Shown: one piece after another, positions 30,501-39,461 of the stretch
How positions within the stretch are numbered: position 1 is the first letter of the stretch
Layout of the letters: each line of letters begins with the position of its first letter
Notes under the pieces: model-generated
Told to the model about the DNA's origin: nothing
What the model saw: only the letters and a program-made list of their open reading frames with translations
Database searches by the model: none
Origin: Weissella kandleri
Lineage (GTDB): Bacteria > Bacillota > Bacilli > Lactobacillales > Lactobacillaceae
NCBI RefSeq assembly: GCF_001438705.1
Contig: NZ_JQBP01000002.1
Span: 93,805 to 157,804, forward strand
DNA: 64,000 nt
Direction: 5' to 3'
Translations under genes and position numbers: made by a program

Positions 30501-31049
30501 TTACCGAGCCCACAGAAGGTCAGTGCGGCGACTTTTTTTGAATTGCGACAAGGGATGTTAGAGCCAGAAGTTAAAACTGGGCATGAAACTTTGCCAGAAC
30601 AGATTCAACAAATTGAGGATAAAGTCGCAGCGAATAACCGTTATCGGGGTATTATCTTAGATAAGCAGGATTATTTACAGACGATTGAAAATGGACCGTA
30701 TGCGTTAGATCAAAAGAAAGATGGGACTTATAAAGCTAGTTCTGATGTTGTCACTGAGGCCGAACTAGAAACTTTAAGACAATATAATTTAAACAAGGTT
30801 CAAGAATTGGCCGGCGCGATTTTGGCGGGAAAGTTCCCCATTCAGCCTTTCCGGCAGGGTAATAAAACCGGTCTGCAGTATAGCGATTATCTAGACGTGA
30901 TGCATTTTGATGCCATGTTAGGTGATCACTATCAAGAATTAAAGACACTTAATAAGAAAGCAGCACTTGAAGCAATGCAACAGCAGATCAATTCTGCACA
31001 GCAAGGAGGAAACGATGGAGTTCACGACACAACAGACCGCAGCGATTGA
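27531..31049 (+). CDS. rexB: ATP-dependent exonuclease subunit RexB, cysteine-free
   Basis: The AddB/RexB subunit of the RexAB helicase-nuclease that processes double-strand breaks for recombination. It has 1172 aa, with an inactivated helicase-like N-terminal region and a C-terminal RecB-family nuclease (KIDRYD near 944-949, IVDYKSG near 957-963, QLLTYW). The translated protein contains no cysteine. AddB proteins of Bacillus type carry four Cys for an Fe-S cluster; here the first site reads NPYEFF (~803) and the last three fall at Leu1115, Ser1118 and Met1124. The gene overlaps rexA by 35 bp. Confidence 0.95.
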   Translation: MGVTILFGDGSQDRERALLKQMQKVLQTDTQAEVFFIVPNKIKFKTEVNVLERLAALDQRQGTTLVTPRVQVFSLSRLVWYYMNDTSLYQRANLSPEAVTMLVQSLLQQHQDELQLYGNLLGKQGFISQMAAQIQEIKASGLTWDDVNQISAELDQEVVLQQKLHDVALIGSALDAELGRRDQFVSQDLLQVLKIFLEQGQRDLTHQYFYIDGYSQMTRPERGVVEALMLMSAGVTIALPGTADAVGKIRVSLDENDLFFASRQLAQQLFNYAQNQSLEVQVQAIDEPRNLSEGLQHLSQFWIDYEQVGVQIQAPNSAVEIWSARSRYQEIEQLAQSIRMAVNTGAHRYQDFVLMTPDLQQYANILPAIFQKYNIPLYLDMDQLMVNHPLFVFVRELLDVAPNYRLADILALLKTELLVPEGVTLTEYREALALTENYALAKNYTGKRWTDQQAWQFDQQVTDETDEYTRARNHEFDTQLAIIHNQISQVVAPFLTRLQAAGNARLLVKHLYDFLVQQGVQQRLLEQREVAVTDGRLSVAQQIDQVWGRLMDLVDDVVMVFDQGSLSLEEFKATLIAAMEQAKFAGIPAAMDQVLVTETGMVQVVGVPQVIIFGATSQNLPVTVSQHALLEDRDRNKLQKFLPSGTQLRETTEQTMAQDSLQIYQAMMISQQKVVWSYPTSDGEVKLKPSTYIERLARGFQLKTQQAEVLAPQLAEQLGTWASTLSRLVLAKAQAHQLEQSLAPLWQTLDQIMQQEQTEAYTKIMGSLNYNNQSKVVDQRLINKLFGSDLKTSISRLESYARNPYEFFLQFGLKLKPRPEMQLTEGQKGTYMHALLEHVFHHLGSQALRDVSSATLEDLEKVAIQTIFAQNDPTFETLHSNARWSHLTKNLEQRVDAALKQMQRGQRHTLGHPKTGGTEVAFGRGNFQPLRVKMPEGSVILRGKIDRYDQELNNVAIVDYKSGARAFDYTKAYYGQELQLLTYWQALNQDLPSPQKVSAATFFELRQGMLEPEVKTGHETLPEQIQQIEDKVAANNRYRGIILDKQDYLQTIENGPYALDQKKDGTYKASSDVVTEAELETLRQYNLNKVQELAGAILAGKFPIQPFRQGNKTGLQYSDYLDVMHFDAMLGDHYQELKTLNKKAALEAMQQQINSAQQGGNDGVHDTTDRSD

Positions 31050-34000
31050 AAAGCGTAATAAAAATATTTTAGTGTCGGCTTCTGCGGGCTCTGGTAAGAC
31101 GCGGGTTTTAGTTGAGCGCGTTTTACAGCGGCTCCTTGCGGGCGATAATGTGGATGAATTTTTGATTGTCACCTTTACAGAAGCTGCGGCTTCTGAGATG
31201 AAAGAACGATTAGAAAAAGCTTTGCGCCAAGCAGCAGCGGAAAGTGAAGGCTCACAGCGGGCACATCTGATGAAGCAGTTACGATTATTAAAAGTGGCAA
31301 ACATTTCTACGCTGCACGCTTTTGCCTTGCGCCTGATTGAACAATATCATTATACGATTGATTTGGATCCACAATTCCGCTTAGCTGATACGGCTGAGCG
31401 AAATTTGGTGATGCAACAAATAATGGATCAAGTATTGGAGCGTCAGTATCAGCAACCTGATGCTGACTTTTTAGCGTTAGTCGATCAGTTTACTGATGAT
31501 CGAGGCAGTGATGAAAGTTTAAGTCAGGCCGTTTTTAAATTATTTGATTTTGCGATGGCTCGTCCTGATACCAATGAATGGTTAAATCAACTGCCTTTGG
31601 CTTATCAGATGGCGCAACAAGTTGATAGACAAGATGATTCAGCAACATTAGAAACTTTGTATGATTTAATAATAGATAATTTAGATGACCTTATTCACGA
31701 GTATCAAATGTTGTTGGAGCAGTTACCTGCGACAGATGATACCAGTTCGCAAAATCGGCGAACTGATTTGGATGATGAGTTGGCACAAATTATGAACTTA
31801 AAAACGCAGCTACAATCGGGCGGCGATTGGGATGCATTGCGGGCGAGTTTTTTTGCCGTACCATTTAATTCTTGGGGGGGCAAAGGACGGACGGCTAACC
31901 GTAAGTGGGAAGCTGATGAGAAACAAGCTTGGAAGCAAGTTACCCAAGCCCGGGCGGACTTAAAAAATCAGTTTAAAACTTTAGGAACTAAATTTATGGT
32001 CTTAGACCAAGCTGGCTTGCAAGTTGCTACGGCAGGGGCCAAACAAGGTGTGCAAGCTTTGGTTAAGCTCACACAAACGTTTGCTGAAATATATTTAGCT
32101 GATAAAAAGGAACGCAAAGTTTTTGATTTTAATGACTTGGAACATTTTGCTTTAGAGATTGTCCAACAACCAGCTACCGCTCAAAAATTGCGGGAACAAT
32201 ATGTTGAAATTATGGTTGATGAGTACCAAGATACCAATTACTTACAAGAGACGATTGTCCAGGCGTTGGCGCGGGGGAATAATGTTTTTCAAGTGGGCGA
32301 TATTAAACAATCAATTTATAAATTTCGGCAGGCTGACCCACAATTATTTGCTCATAAAATGCAAACCTATGCTGGAGCACAAGATAACAATGAGCTAATT
32401 ACTTTAGCTGAAAACTTTCGTTCACAACCGAATGTCACCAACTTTATTAATTATTTATTCGAACAATTGATGAGTTTGGAACTGGGGGATGTGGAATATG
32501 CGGGTGATGCGAAGCTGATTGCTGGTGCAGATTATTACCCAAAAAATCTACCCAAACAGGCTGAATTGATGATTTATTTCAATGAAGGATCCGAAAATGA
32601 TGATGCTGAAGAAGAGCAATCAGGTATAGAAAGGCTTGAAAGGTATGGTAAGGATGCATTAACGGGCAGCACTGGGCAAATTTGGATGCTTGGTCAAAAG
32701 ATTAAGCAGTTGATGGCTGATCATTTTCAAATTTTTGATCGTGAGCAACAAGTAGAACGTGATTTAACTTGGGATGATATGACGATTTTAGTCCCATCAA
32801 GGACACAAAATCCGCAAATTATTGAAATTTTCAAAGCGTTGGGGATTCCTTTGACAGTTCAAGGCTCGGGTAATTATTTTCAAACTTTGGAAATCTCAAT
32901 CATGCTGGACTATTTGCGTTTGATTGATAATCCATATCAAGACATCCCCTTAGCAGCAGTTTTACGGTCGCCAATGTATCAATTGGATGAAAATGGACTG
33001 GCTTGGATTCGCATTCAAGCACCAGATGCAGCCTATTTTACGGCCGTGCAAAAATTTGCGCAGGGCGATTTGCCCGAAGAAATATTAGCAGATGTTAAAT
33101 TAGCAGATGCTTATAAAGAAAATCAAGCGAAGGTTAAAACATTTTTAAAGGATTTAGCACAATTTCATACGACAGCGGTCCAAAATCAATTGGTTACTTT
33201 AATTTGGCAAATTTATCAAACGACTGGGTGGCTGGATTACGTTGGTGGATTGCCTGGAGGAGTGCAGCGCCAAGCCAATTTGCATGCATTATATGAGCGC
33301 GCCGCGAGTTATCAAAAAACGAATTTTACGGGCCTTTATCAATTTAATCGGTATATTGAACAGCTACAAAAAACTTCAGCGGATGATATTGGTGAAGCTG
33401 ATGCGAACGAAGCGACCAATACCGTGCATCTGATGACCATTCACGGTTCAAAAGGGCTCGAATTCCCGGTGGTGTTTTTACTTAACACGACTAAAATGTT
33501 TAATCAAATTGATCAACAAGGACATTTAATTTTAGAACGAGAAGCTGGGATTGGATTACAGTATTTTGATCGAAAGCATCATGTTAAATTAACGCCACCG
33601 CAATATTTAAAAGTCCAACGAGCGATTCAAAAAGCTGATTTTGCTGAGCAACTCAGGGTTTTGTATGTTGCTCTCACCAGGGCGGAACAACAACTCTTTT
33701 TGGTGGGAACTTATAAGAATATGGAAGACTTGCTTGCGCATTGGGAATTAAGCTCCAAAAGTACCGCGGAGGTTTCTATGCTGGATGCGAATATTCGTTT
33801 AAGCCAGCGTTCCTTTATGAACCTTATGGGGATGGCCATTGCACGGCATCCCCAATTTGGTGAAAAGCTGCAGCCTTTTGCTGACCGTTTTGATGTTGAA
33901 GTTAAGCCTCATCAAATCTTGACACCAACGGATGCTTTTGAATTTCAGCTTAATTTTCAGACATCTGATGATATACAAAATGCCCAGCCGGTTTCAACGA

Positions 34001-34809
34001 GTATTGAAGCAGCGCCGGTTGATGAGCAGTATGATGACGTTCAAATTTCACCGGCAGATGTCAAAAATCATTTGGAATATGAGTATCCCTATGAAATGGC
34101 GACGCGAACTACGAGTTATCAATCGGTTTCCGAAGTTAAACGTGTTTTTGAAGACCCGGATTTAGCCGAAGGGCGTGGATTAGCTGATCATCGATTAAAT
34201 AATGGGATTGAAGCTGGGCAACGTTTGTTAGGACAAGAATTAAAGGTGCCTAAGTTTATGAATGAAATGGCGACTAAGCCGACGAGCGTTTCACGTGGAA
34301 CGGCTGCCCATTTGGTTTTGCAAAAAATTAATTTAAAAGATGGGGTGCCAACTGAGCAAGATTTCCAAACGTTAATTCAACAGTTAATTCAAGATGGGTT
34401 GATTGAGTCGTCATTAGAGCATCTTTTGCCGGTGACACAAATGGTGGATTTCTTTAAACGGACATCATTAGGAAAACAGTTAGTTGCCAATTTTGATACG
34501 GTCCAACGTGAAGTTCCATTTTCAATGTTAATTAAAGCTAATCAGCTATATCAAAATTTTAGTGGTGACGAACGTGTGTTAATCCACGGAATCATGGACG
34601 GGGTAGTAACAGTTAATGAGGAGATTTGGTTATTTGATTATAAAACCGACTATATTGCCCCACATACTGATGGTCAGGCGTTATTAAAAGCTCGGTATGG
34701 CGGACAGCTGAATATTTATGCGGCGGCTTTAACAGCAATGGGTTATGCTAAAATTAGAAAATTTATTGTTGCTTTATCGAATTTAGCAGTTTATGAATTT
34801 AAAGATTAA
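31015..34809 (+). CDS. rexA: ATP-dependent helicase/nuclease subunit RexA
   Basis: The AddA/RexA subunit: UvrD-type 3'-5' helicase fused to a RecB-family nuclease, 1264 aa. The Walker A motif is SASAGSGKTRVL (~23-34), motif II is MVDEYQDTNYLQ, motif VI is RVLYVALTRAEQQL, and the C-terminal nuclease has GIMDGVV and LFDYKTDY. ATG 31015 follows CAAGGAGGAAAC inside the end of rexB, so the two are translationally coupled. Operon: tadA-rexB-rexA, ending at a bidirectional terminator. Confidence 0.97.
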   Translation: MEFTTQQTAAIEKRNKNILVSASAGSGKTRVLVERVLQRLLAGDNVDEFLIVTFTEAAASEMKERLEKALRQAAAESEGSQRAHLMKQLRLLKVANISTLHAFALRLIEQYHYTIDLDPQFRLADTAERNLVMQQIMDQVLERQYQQPDADFLALVDQFTDDRGSDESLSQAVFKLFDFAMARPDTNEWLNQLPLAYQMAQQVDRQDDSATLETLYDLIIDNLDDLIHEYQMLLEQLPATDDTSSQNRRTDLDDELAQIMNLKTQLQSGGDWDALRASFFAVPFNSWGGKGRTANRKWEADEKQAWKQVTQARADLKNQFKTLGTKFMVLDQAGLQVATAGAKQGVQALVKLTQTFAEIYLADKKERKVFDFNDLEHFALEIVQQPATAQKLREQYVEIMVDEYQDTNYLQETIVQALARGNNVFQVGDIKQSIYKFRQADPQLFAHKMQTYAGAQDNNELITLAENFRSQPNVTNFINYLFEQLMSLELGDVEYAGDAKLIAGADYYPKNLPKQAELMIYFNEGSENDDAEEEQSGIERLERYGKDALTGSTGQIWMLGQKIKQLMADHFQIFDREQQVERDLTWDDMTILVPSRTQNPQIIEIFKALGIPLTVQGSGNYFQTLEISIMLDYLRLIDNPYQDIPLAAVLRSPMYQLDENGLAWIRIQAPDAAYFTAVQKFAQGDLPEEILADVKLADAYKENQAKVKTFLKDLAQFHTTAVQNQLVTLIWQIYQTTGWLDYVGGLPGGVQRQANLHALYERAASYQKTNFTGLYQFNRYIEQLQKTSADDIGEADANEATNTVHLMTIHGSKGLEFPVVFLLNTTKMFNQIDQQGHLILEREAGIGLQYFDRKHHVKLTPPQYLKVQRAIQKADFAEQLRVLYVALTRAEQQLFLVGTYKNMEDLLAHWELSSKSTAEVSMLDANIRLSQRSFMNLMGMAIARHPQFGEKLQPFADRFDVEVKPHQILTPTDAFEFQLNFQTSDDIQNAQPVSTSIEAAPVDEQYDDVQISPADVKNHLEYEYPYEMATRTTSYQSVSEVKRVFEDPDLAEGRGLADHRLNNGIEAGQRLLGQELKVPKFMNEMATKPTSVSRGTAAHLVLQKINLKDGVPTEQDFQTLIQQLIQDGLIESSLEHLLPVTQMVDFFKRTSLGKQLVANFDTVQREVPFSMLIKANQLYQNFSGDERVLIHGIMDGVVTVNEEIWLFDYKTDYIAPHTDGQALLKARYGGQLNIYAAALTAMGYAKIRKFIVALSNLAVYEFKD

Positions 34810-34833
34810 TTGCGACTTATCAATGTGATAAAG

Positions 34834-34874
34834 AAAAAAGAACCTTGACGTTATTTAACGCGAAGGTTCTTTTT
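34834..34874. terminator. Bidirectional terminator between rexA and zwf
   Basis: AAAAAAGAACCTT pairs with AAGGTTCTTTTT; A-rich left and T-rich right flanks serve both convergent genes. Confidence 0.9.
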
Positions 34875-34884
34875 ATATTTTAAA

Positions 34885-36345
34885 TTAACGATAAATCCAG
34901 TAATTGCCATCTTCTGACAAAAGCTCATCTGAAGCTTTTGGACCCATGGTTCCAGAAACGTAATTAGGGAATTCAGCGTGCTTCTTATCCCAAGCCCGTT
35001 GGATTGCATCAACGAATTTCCAAGAAATAGCCACACCGTTCCAGTCGGCGAAGTTTGATCCGTCACCATTCATGGCATCTTGAATCATTCGTTCGTAAGG
35101 AGCAGGAGTCTTCTCGATATCCAAGAATGAAACATCCCACTTCATGATATCCGTCCGAGTTTTGAATTCAGAAGTAGTGTCTTTAGCATTAATACGGAAT
35201 TCGATTCCACCTTTTGGATCAATTAAGATTGAAAGGACAGGATTTTCCAATTCAATATCGTCGCCAAAGATGCTAAGCCCTTTCTTGAAGACTACATCGA
35301 CTCGGGTTTGCTTAGACTTCAAACGCTTTCCAGTCCGGATGTAGAACGGAACCCCATCCCAACGTGCAGAACGGAATTGCAACCGACCTGCTACGAAGGT
35401 GTCGTTTTGTGAATCAGCAGGGACTCCATCTTCATCGAGGTATTTAACTTGGGATCCATCAATGTTCTCGCCATATTGACCACGCACAAAGTTCTTTTCT
35501 ACTTCTTTTTCATTGTAGATGTGCAATGAATTAAAGGCGACATTTTTAGCGGCACGAATATCTTTGTCGCTAAATGAAGCAGGTTTTTCCATCGCTAACC
35601 AAGCAACGATTTGCATGGTGTGATTTTGAATCATATCACGCAAAGCTCCGGCGTCATCGTAGTAACCCGCACGTTCTTCCACACCCAAAACCTCAGATAG
35701 AGTGACCTGGATGTTTTCAATGTAGTCTTTGTTCCAGGCCGCATCAAAGAGGGGGTTACCAAAACGAATGGCAGCAATGTTTTGAACCATTTCTTTTCCA
35801 AGATAGTGATCAATTCTAAAAATCTGGTCTTCATCAAAGACTTCAGTTAATTGAGTATTTAACTCTTTAGCTGTCTCATAGCTGACTCCAAATGGCTTTT
35901 CAATCATCAAGCGGTTAAATTCACCATTTTTAGTCACAAGGCCTTCGCTTTTAAGGTAACCGGCAATGGTCCCAAAGAAACGAGGAGCAACAGACATGTA
36001 GAAAATCCGGTTGCCTTTCAATTCGTATTTAGCATCAAGTTCGTCGTTTAACTTGAGCATATCTTGATAGCCCGCCTTATCACCAACATCTAACTTAAGG
36101 TAACTGAAGTGTGAAATGAAACGCTTAGCATCATCTTCATCTTCAACCACGTGGTTAATTGACTCGCGGACTAAGTCGTCAAACTCAGCATCAGTTAAAT
36201 CAGCACGGGAGGTTCCAACAATGGCGAAGTGGTCTTTTAGGAAGCCCTTTTTGTATAAATTGTAAACTGAGGGATATAGCTTACGCTTGGCTAGGTCTCC
36301 GGTTCCACCGAAAAATGTTAAGAGGGTAGTGATTTCTTGTGGCAT
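34885..36345 (-). CDS. zwf: Glucose-6-phosphate 1-dehydrogenase
   Basis: Oxidises glucose 6-phosphate to 6-phosphogluconolactone with NAD(P)+, the entry step of the phosphoketolase (heterolactic) pathway. The 486-aa protein has the N-terminal cofactor motif FGGTGDLAKRKL and the active-site sequence RIDHYLGKE (~176-184). RBS AAAGGAG. It lies downstream of glpK on the same strand, with a probable promoter of its own in the 89-bp gap. Confidence 0.97.
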   Translation of the reverse strand: MPQEITTLLTFFGGTGDLAKRKLYPSVYNLYKKGFLKDHFAIVGTSRADLTDAEFDDLVRESINHVVEDEDDAKRFISHFSYLKLDVGDKAGYQDMLKLNDELDAKYELKGNRIFYMSVAPRFFGTIAGYLKSEGLVTKNGEFNRLMIEKPFGVSYETAKELNTQLTEVFDEDQIFRIDHYLGKEMVQNIAAIRFGNPLFDAAWNKDYIENIQVTLSEVLGVEERAGYYDDAGALRDMIQNHTMQIVAWLAMEKPASFSDKDIRAAKNVAFNSLHIYNEKEVEKNFVRGQYGENIDGSQVKYLDEDGVPADSQNDTFVAGRLQFRSARWDGVPFYIRTGKRLKSKQTRVDVVFKKGLSIFGDDIELENPVLSILIDPKGGIEFRINAKDTTSEFKTRTDIMKWDVSFLDIEKTPAPYERMIQDAMNGDGSNFADWNGVAISWKFVDAIQRAWDKKHAEFPNYVSGTMGPKASDELLSEDGNYWIYR

Positions 36346-36383
36346 TATAAACTCCTTTATTCAATCAATGAATCGTACGACTT

Positions 36384-36416
36384 GATTATACCAGATTTTT
36401 CAAGAAAGCGCTTAAC
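36384..36416 (-). promoter_or_regulatory. Extended -10 promoter of zwf with a cre-like site
   Basis: On the minus strand TG-G-TATAAT reads at about 36392-36384. On the plus strand AAGAAAGCGCTTAAC (36402-36416) resembles a cre site with two or three mismatches and lies in the -35 region. The promoter call is fair, the cre call weak. Confidence 0.45.
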
Positions 36417-36434
36417 TAGTGTAAAAGATTTTCA

Positions 36435-37949
36435 CTATGTTTCAGGGTGTGCGAAAAAGCTGGTGGCCGCAATAGCGTTTTGCCAGCCTTGAATTAAGCT
36501 CTGGCGACGGGCTGCATCCATGGTCGGAGTGAACTTACGTCCGCGAATAGAAAGCCCTTTAATTGCGTCCACTGAATCCCAGTAACCACTCGCTAATCCA
36601 GCTAAGAAAGCAGCCCCCAGGGGCGTAGTGTCTTCATATAGTGAACGGTCAATTGGCATGTTGGTAATATCCGCTTGGAATTGCATTAAATAAGGATTAC
36701 GTGACACTGACCCGTCCACTTTTACGGTTTTAACGGGGGTTGAGGCATCCGCTTGCATAATATGCAAAATATCACCGATTTGATATGCGATGGATTGCAC
36801 TGTTGCTTTAATAAAGTCATCCTTATTTGTTCCACGGGTTATTCCAAAAACAGCGCCACGGGCTTGTGGATCCCAATATGGAGCCCCAAGGCCTGAGAAG
36901 GATGGGACGACATAGAGTTCATCTTTACTGGTTGAGCGTTCAGCTGCTTCCCACGAATCAGGTACTTCATCAATGAGATGGAGCCCATCATTGAGCCACC
37001 GAATCGCCGAGCCCGCTGTAAAGACGGAGCCTTCGAGCGCGTAAATGGGCTGCTCATCAATTTGGTAGGCAATCGTTGAGACGAGGTCATGGTGTGAATT
37101 AATTAACTCGGTGCCCGTGTTAAAGAGTAAAAAGGCGCCAGCGCCGTAAGTCGCCTTGACGGTTCCTGATTTAAAGCCCAGTTGACCGATTAGTCCGGCA
37201 TTTTGATCACCGATGACGGCAGTGATTGGAACCGTGGCACCAAAGAAGCGCATTGGGCTTGTTTGGGCCAGCTGTCCGTTGGAACGGGTAACTTGAGGAA
37301 GCATGGCGGCAGGGATATTAAATAAAGAGAGCAACTCGGTATCCCAAGCTTGCGTACGAATATTAAACAACATCGTCCGTGCTGCGTTTGAAATGTCCGT
37401 AATATGACTCTGGTGATCCGTTAAATGCCAAATTAACCAACTATCAACTGTCCCAAAGAGCAGTTCACCTTGTTCAGCGAGCTCTTGTGCCCCCGCTACA
37501 TGATCCAAAATCCAGCGAATTTTACTAGCGGAAAAATATGCACTAAAAGGTAACCCTGTTTTATCGCGCACCATAGTTTCAACGGCGGAGCTGGCTAATT
37601 CATCAATAACCGTCTGGGATTGAGTAGAGGACCAAACGATGGCATTATAGATGGGCTGACCAGTTGTTTTATTCCAAATAATCGTGGTTTCACGTTGACT
37701 AGCAATCCCGATGGAGTCTATGGCATCGGCTTGAATTCCCGCATTGATTAAAGTATCAGTGATAGCAGTTTGCGTTGTACGCCAGATAGCTTCTGGTGAT
37801 TGCTCCAACCATCCCGTTTGGGGCTCAATGGGTGTGAGTGGAATGGCAGTGCTAGCGACACGACGGGCATTTTTATTATACAAAAAAGCACGACTACCGG
37901 TGGTACCTTGGTCAATTGCTAAGATATAGGTTGGACGTTTAATAGCCAT
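36435..37949 (-). CDS. glpK: Glycerol kinase lacking the HPr phosphorylation histidine
   Basis: ATP-dependent phosphorylation of glycerol to glycerol 3-phosphate; 504 aa, FGGY family. The N-terminal phosphate loop is AIDQGTTGSRAFLY, and GDQNAGLIGQ and GAGAFLLFNTG belong to the ATPase core. The start at 37949 follows AAAGGAG; an upstream ATG would add 16 non-homologous residues. In enterococcal GlpK a His near 232 (YHFFG/YHFYG) is phosphorylated by HPr; here the segment reads MRFFG, with Arg234, so this PTS activation site is lost. No glpO or glpF is adjacent. Confidence 0.93.
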   Translation of the reverse strand: MAIKRPTYILAIDQGTTGSRAFLYNKNARRVASTAIPLTPIEPQTGWLEQSPEAIWRTTQTAITDTLINAGIQADAIDSIGIASQRETTIIWNKTTGQPIYNAIVWSSTQSQTVIDELASSAVETMVRDKTGLPFSAYFSASKIRWILDHVAGAQELAEQGELLFGTVDSWLIWHLTDHQSHITDISNAARTMLFNIRTQAWDTELLSLFNIPAAMLPQVTRSNGQLAQTSPMRFFGATVPITAVIGDQNAGLIGQLGFKSGTVKATYGAGAFLLFNTGTELINSHHDLVSTIAYQIDEQPIYALEGSVFTAGSAIRWLNDGLHLIDEVPDSWEAAERSTSKDELYVVPSFSGLGAPYWDPQARGAVFGITRGTNKDDFIKATVQSIAYQIGDILHIMQADASTPVKTVKVDGSVSRNPYLMQFQADITNMPIDRSLYEDTTPLGAAFLAGLASGYWDSVDAIKGLSIRGRKFTPTMDAARRQSLIQGWQNAIAATSFFAHPET

Positions 37950-38017
37950 AGCAAAAAGCTCCTTTAATTGAAATAGATTGGGATGATTCATTAACATCCG
38001 TGTACCAGTGCTGCTTA

Positions 38018-38026
38018 TGCTATAAT
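38018..38026 (+). promoter_or_regulatory. Extended -10 promoter of the MFS gene
   Basis: TG-C-TATAAT on the plus strand. A divergent extended -10 (TG-G-TATACT) for glpK reads on the minus strand at about 38086-38078. Confidence 0.6.
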
Positions 38027-38041
38027 CAGATTGGCATGCCG

Positions 38042-38059
38042 GTTGAAATTGCTTTCAAC
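38042..38059. promoter_or_regulatory. cre-like palindrome between glpK and the MFS gene
   Basis: GTTGAAA-TTGC-TTTCAAC has perfect 7-bp arms and differs at one core base from the cre form TGAAANCGNTTTCA. It lies downstream of both divergent -10 elements, where bound CcpA would block both. glpK is a classic carbon-catabolite-controlled gene. Confidence 0.6.
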
Positions 38060-38163
38060 GAGCTGAATGTTTGTAAGTCTAGTATACCAACTTTTGATAA
38101 GGTTGCTAAACTAGATCTGAAAAATTATTACGTTAAGTATTTACTTTTAAGAGGGAAATTATC

Positions 38164-39348
38164 ATGGAGCCAACAGATCCGCAACTTAACCAGGGCCCAC
38201 ACGTCGAATTGAAGACCGGGGCGCTTTATTTGGGGACACTTTTGCAAAGTTCAGGGGCGTCAATGTTGTGGCCCATTACGACCCTATACATGCATAATCA
38301 GTTGCATGAATCACTGAGTGTGGCTGGGGTGGTTTTGATGCTAATTTCATTAGCGATGATGTTTGGTAGCTATATCGGCGGTTATATGTTTGATCATTTT
38401 AATCCGTTTGGGGTCTTGATGGGTACGCTGACCGTGGCGGTGGGGCTGATGGCCGGCATTAGTTTTTGGCATACATGGCCTGTTTTTGCGCTGTTAATGG
38501 TTGTCATTGGCTGGGCGGATGGTGTTTTATACACCTTGATGAGTTCGTATGCCGCGACGATTACGCGAATTGATACGCGTAAAGTCTTTAATATGAATTA
38601 TTTAGCGATGAATGTGGGAGTGGTCGTTGGGACTTTAGTCGTTGGGGCCTTATTTCAACACGGTGTTCAAATGGTCTTTTGGGCAGCCTTAGGCATGTAT
38701 GTAGGATTATGGCTTTTAGCGTGGTATGCTTTTCGATTGCCCGGTTTAAAGCAACAGAATGTGCAAGAACGCACCCAAGTCCATCAACGCAGCGTTCACC
38801 CCGGGAAGCTGTTATATGGTTTGTTGGGATTGACCTTTGCAATTTATTTTGGCTACATCCTTTGGGAAAGTGTTGTAGCGACCCATATGACAGATCTTGG
38901 TTTATCGATTCGTGATTATTCGTCATTGTGGACGATTAATGGAGTGGTCTTAATTATTGGACAGTCCGTCTTGAATCGGTATGCGGACCGTATTAAATAT
39001 CGCCAAAGTGTGTTGACGGGGGCAGTTCTCTTTGCCCTGTCGTTTATCTGTTTAACCTATGCGCGCACTTATCCGCAAATTTTAGGAACCTTTATGATTT
39101 TAACTTTGGGTGAAATGTTGGCGGCACCGCAGATTCCAGCGTGGGTCGTATCGGTCAGTGATCCCCATGCAAAAGGACATGCGCAGGGTCAAGTCATGAT
39201 GGCCACTTCCTTTGGGCGTGCGCTAGGACCGATGTTTGCCGGGATTGTGATTGATGCCGCGGGTTATACCGTATTATTTTGGTTGATTGCGCTCATTATT
39301 GCTGGCTTTACCTTGTTAGTGGCTGGACTTGCTCGCCACGCGCGTTAA
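38164..39348 (+). CDS. Major facilitator superfamily transporter
   Basis: A 394-aa MFS permease with about 12 transmembrane helices in two halves; the central cytoplasmic loop (RLPGLKQQNVQERTQVHQRS) is near residues 192-212. The GxxxDhF-type loop 2-3 motif is seen as GGYMFDHFNPFG. It looks like the drug:proton antiporter (DHA1) type rather than a sugar-phosphate porter, but the substrate is unknown. It is divergent from glpK and shares the cre-like operator. Confidence 0.82.
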   Translation: MEPTDPQLNQGPHVELKTGALYLGTLLQSSGASMLWPITTLYMHNQLHESLSVAGVVLMLISLAMMFGSYIGGYMFDHFNPFGVLMGTLTVAVGLMAGISFWHTWPVFALLMVVIGWADGVLYTLMSSYAATITRIDTRKVFNMNYLAMNVGVVVGTLVVGALFQHGVQMVFWAALGMYVGLWLLAWYAFRLPGLKQQNVQERTQVHQRSVHPGKLLYGLLGLTFAIYFGYILWESVVATHMTDLGLSIRDYSSLWTINGVVLIIGQSVLNRYADRIKYRQSVLTGAVLFALSFICLTYARTYPQILGTFMILTLGEMLAAPQIPAWVVSVSDPHAKGHAQGQVMMATSFGRALGPMFAGIVIDAAGYTVLFWLIALIIAGFTLLVAGLARHAR

Positions 39349-39363
39349 TTTGAATGATTGATT

Positions 39364-39394
39364 AAGCTTAGTTGGTTTGCGATTAAGCTTTTTA
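39364..39394 (+). terminator. Intrinsic terminator of the MFS gene
   Basis: AAGCTTA (39364-39370) / TAAGCTT (39384-39390) with a 13-nt loop, then a short T run. Confidence 0.65.
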
Positions 39395-39461
39395 ATTTGT
39401 CATTTGGTCCAATGTTGCGAGGCTTTGTTCGGAAAATTGTTGTAAATTCATACACAATTTA

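Noticed and set aside
30967-31014. N-terminal extension of RexA
   Set aside because: It lies within the end of rexB and lacks homology; CAAGGAGGAAAC marks the start at 31015.
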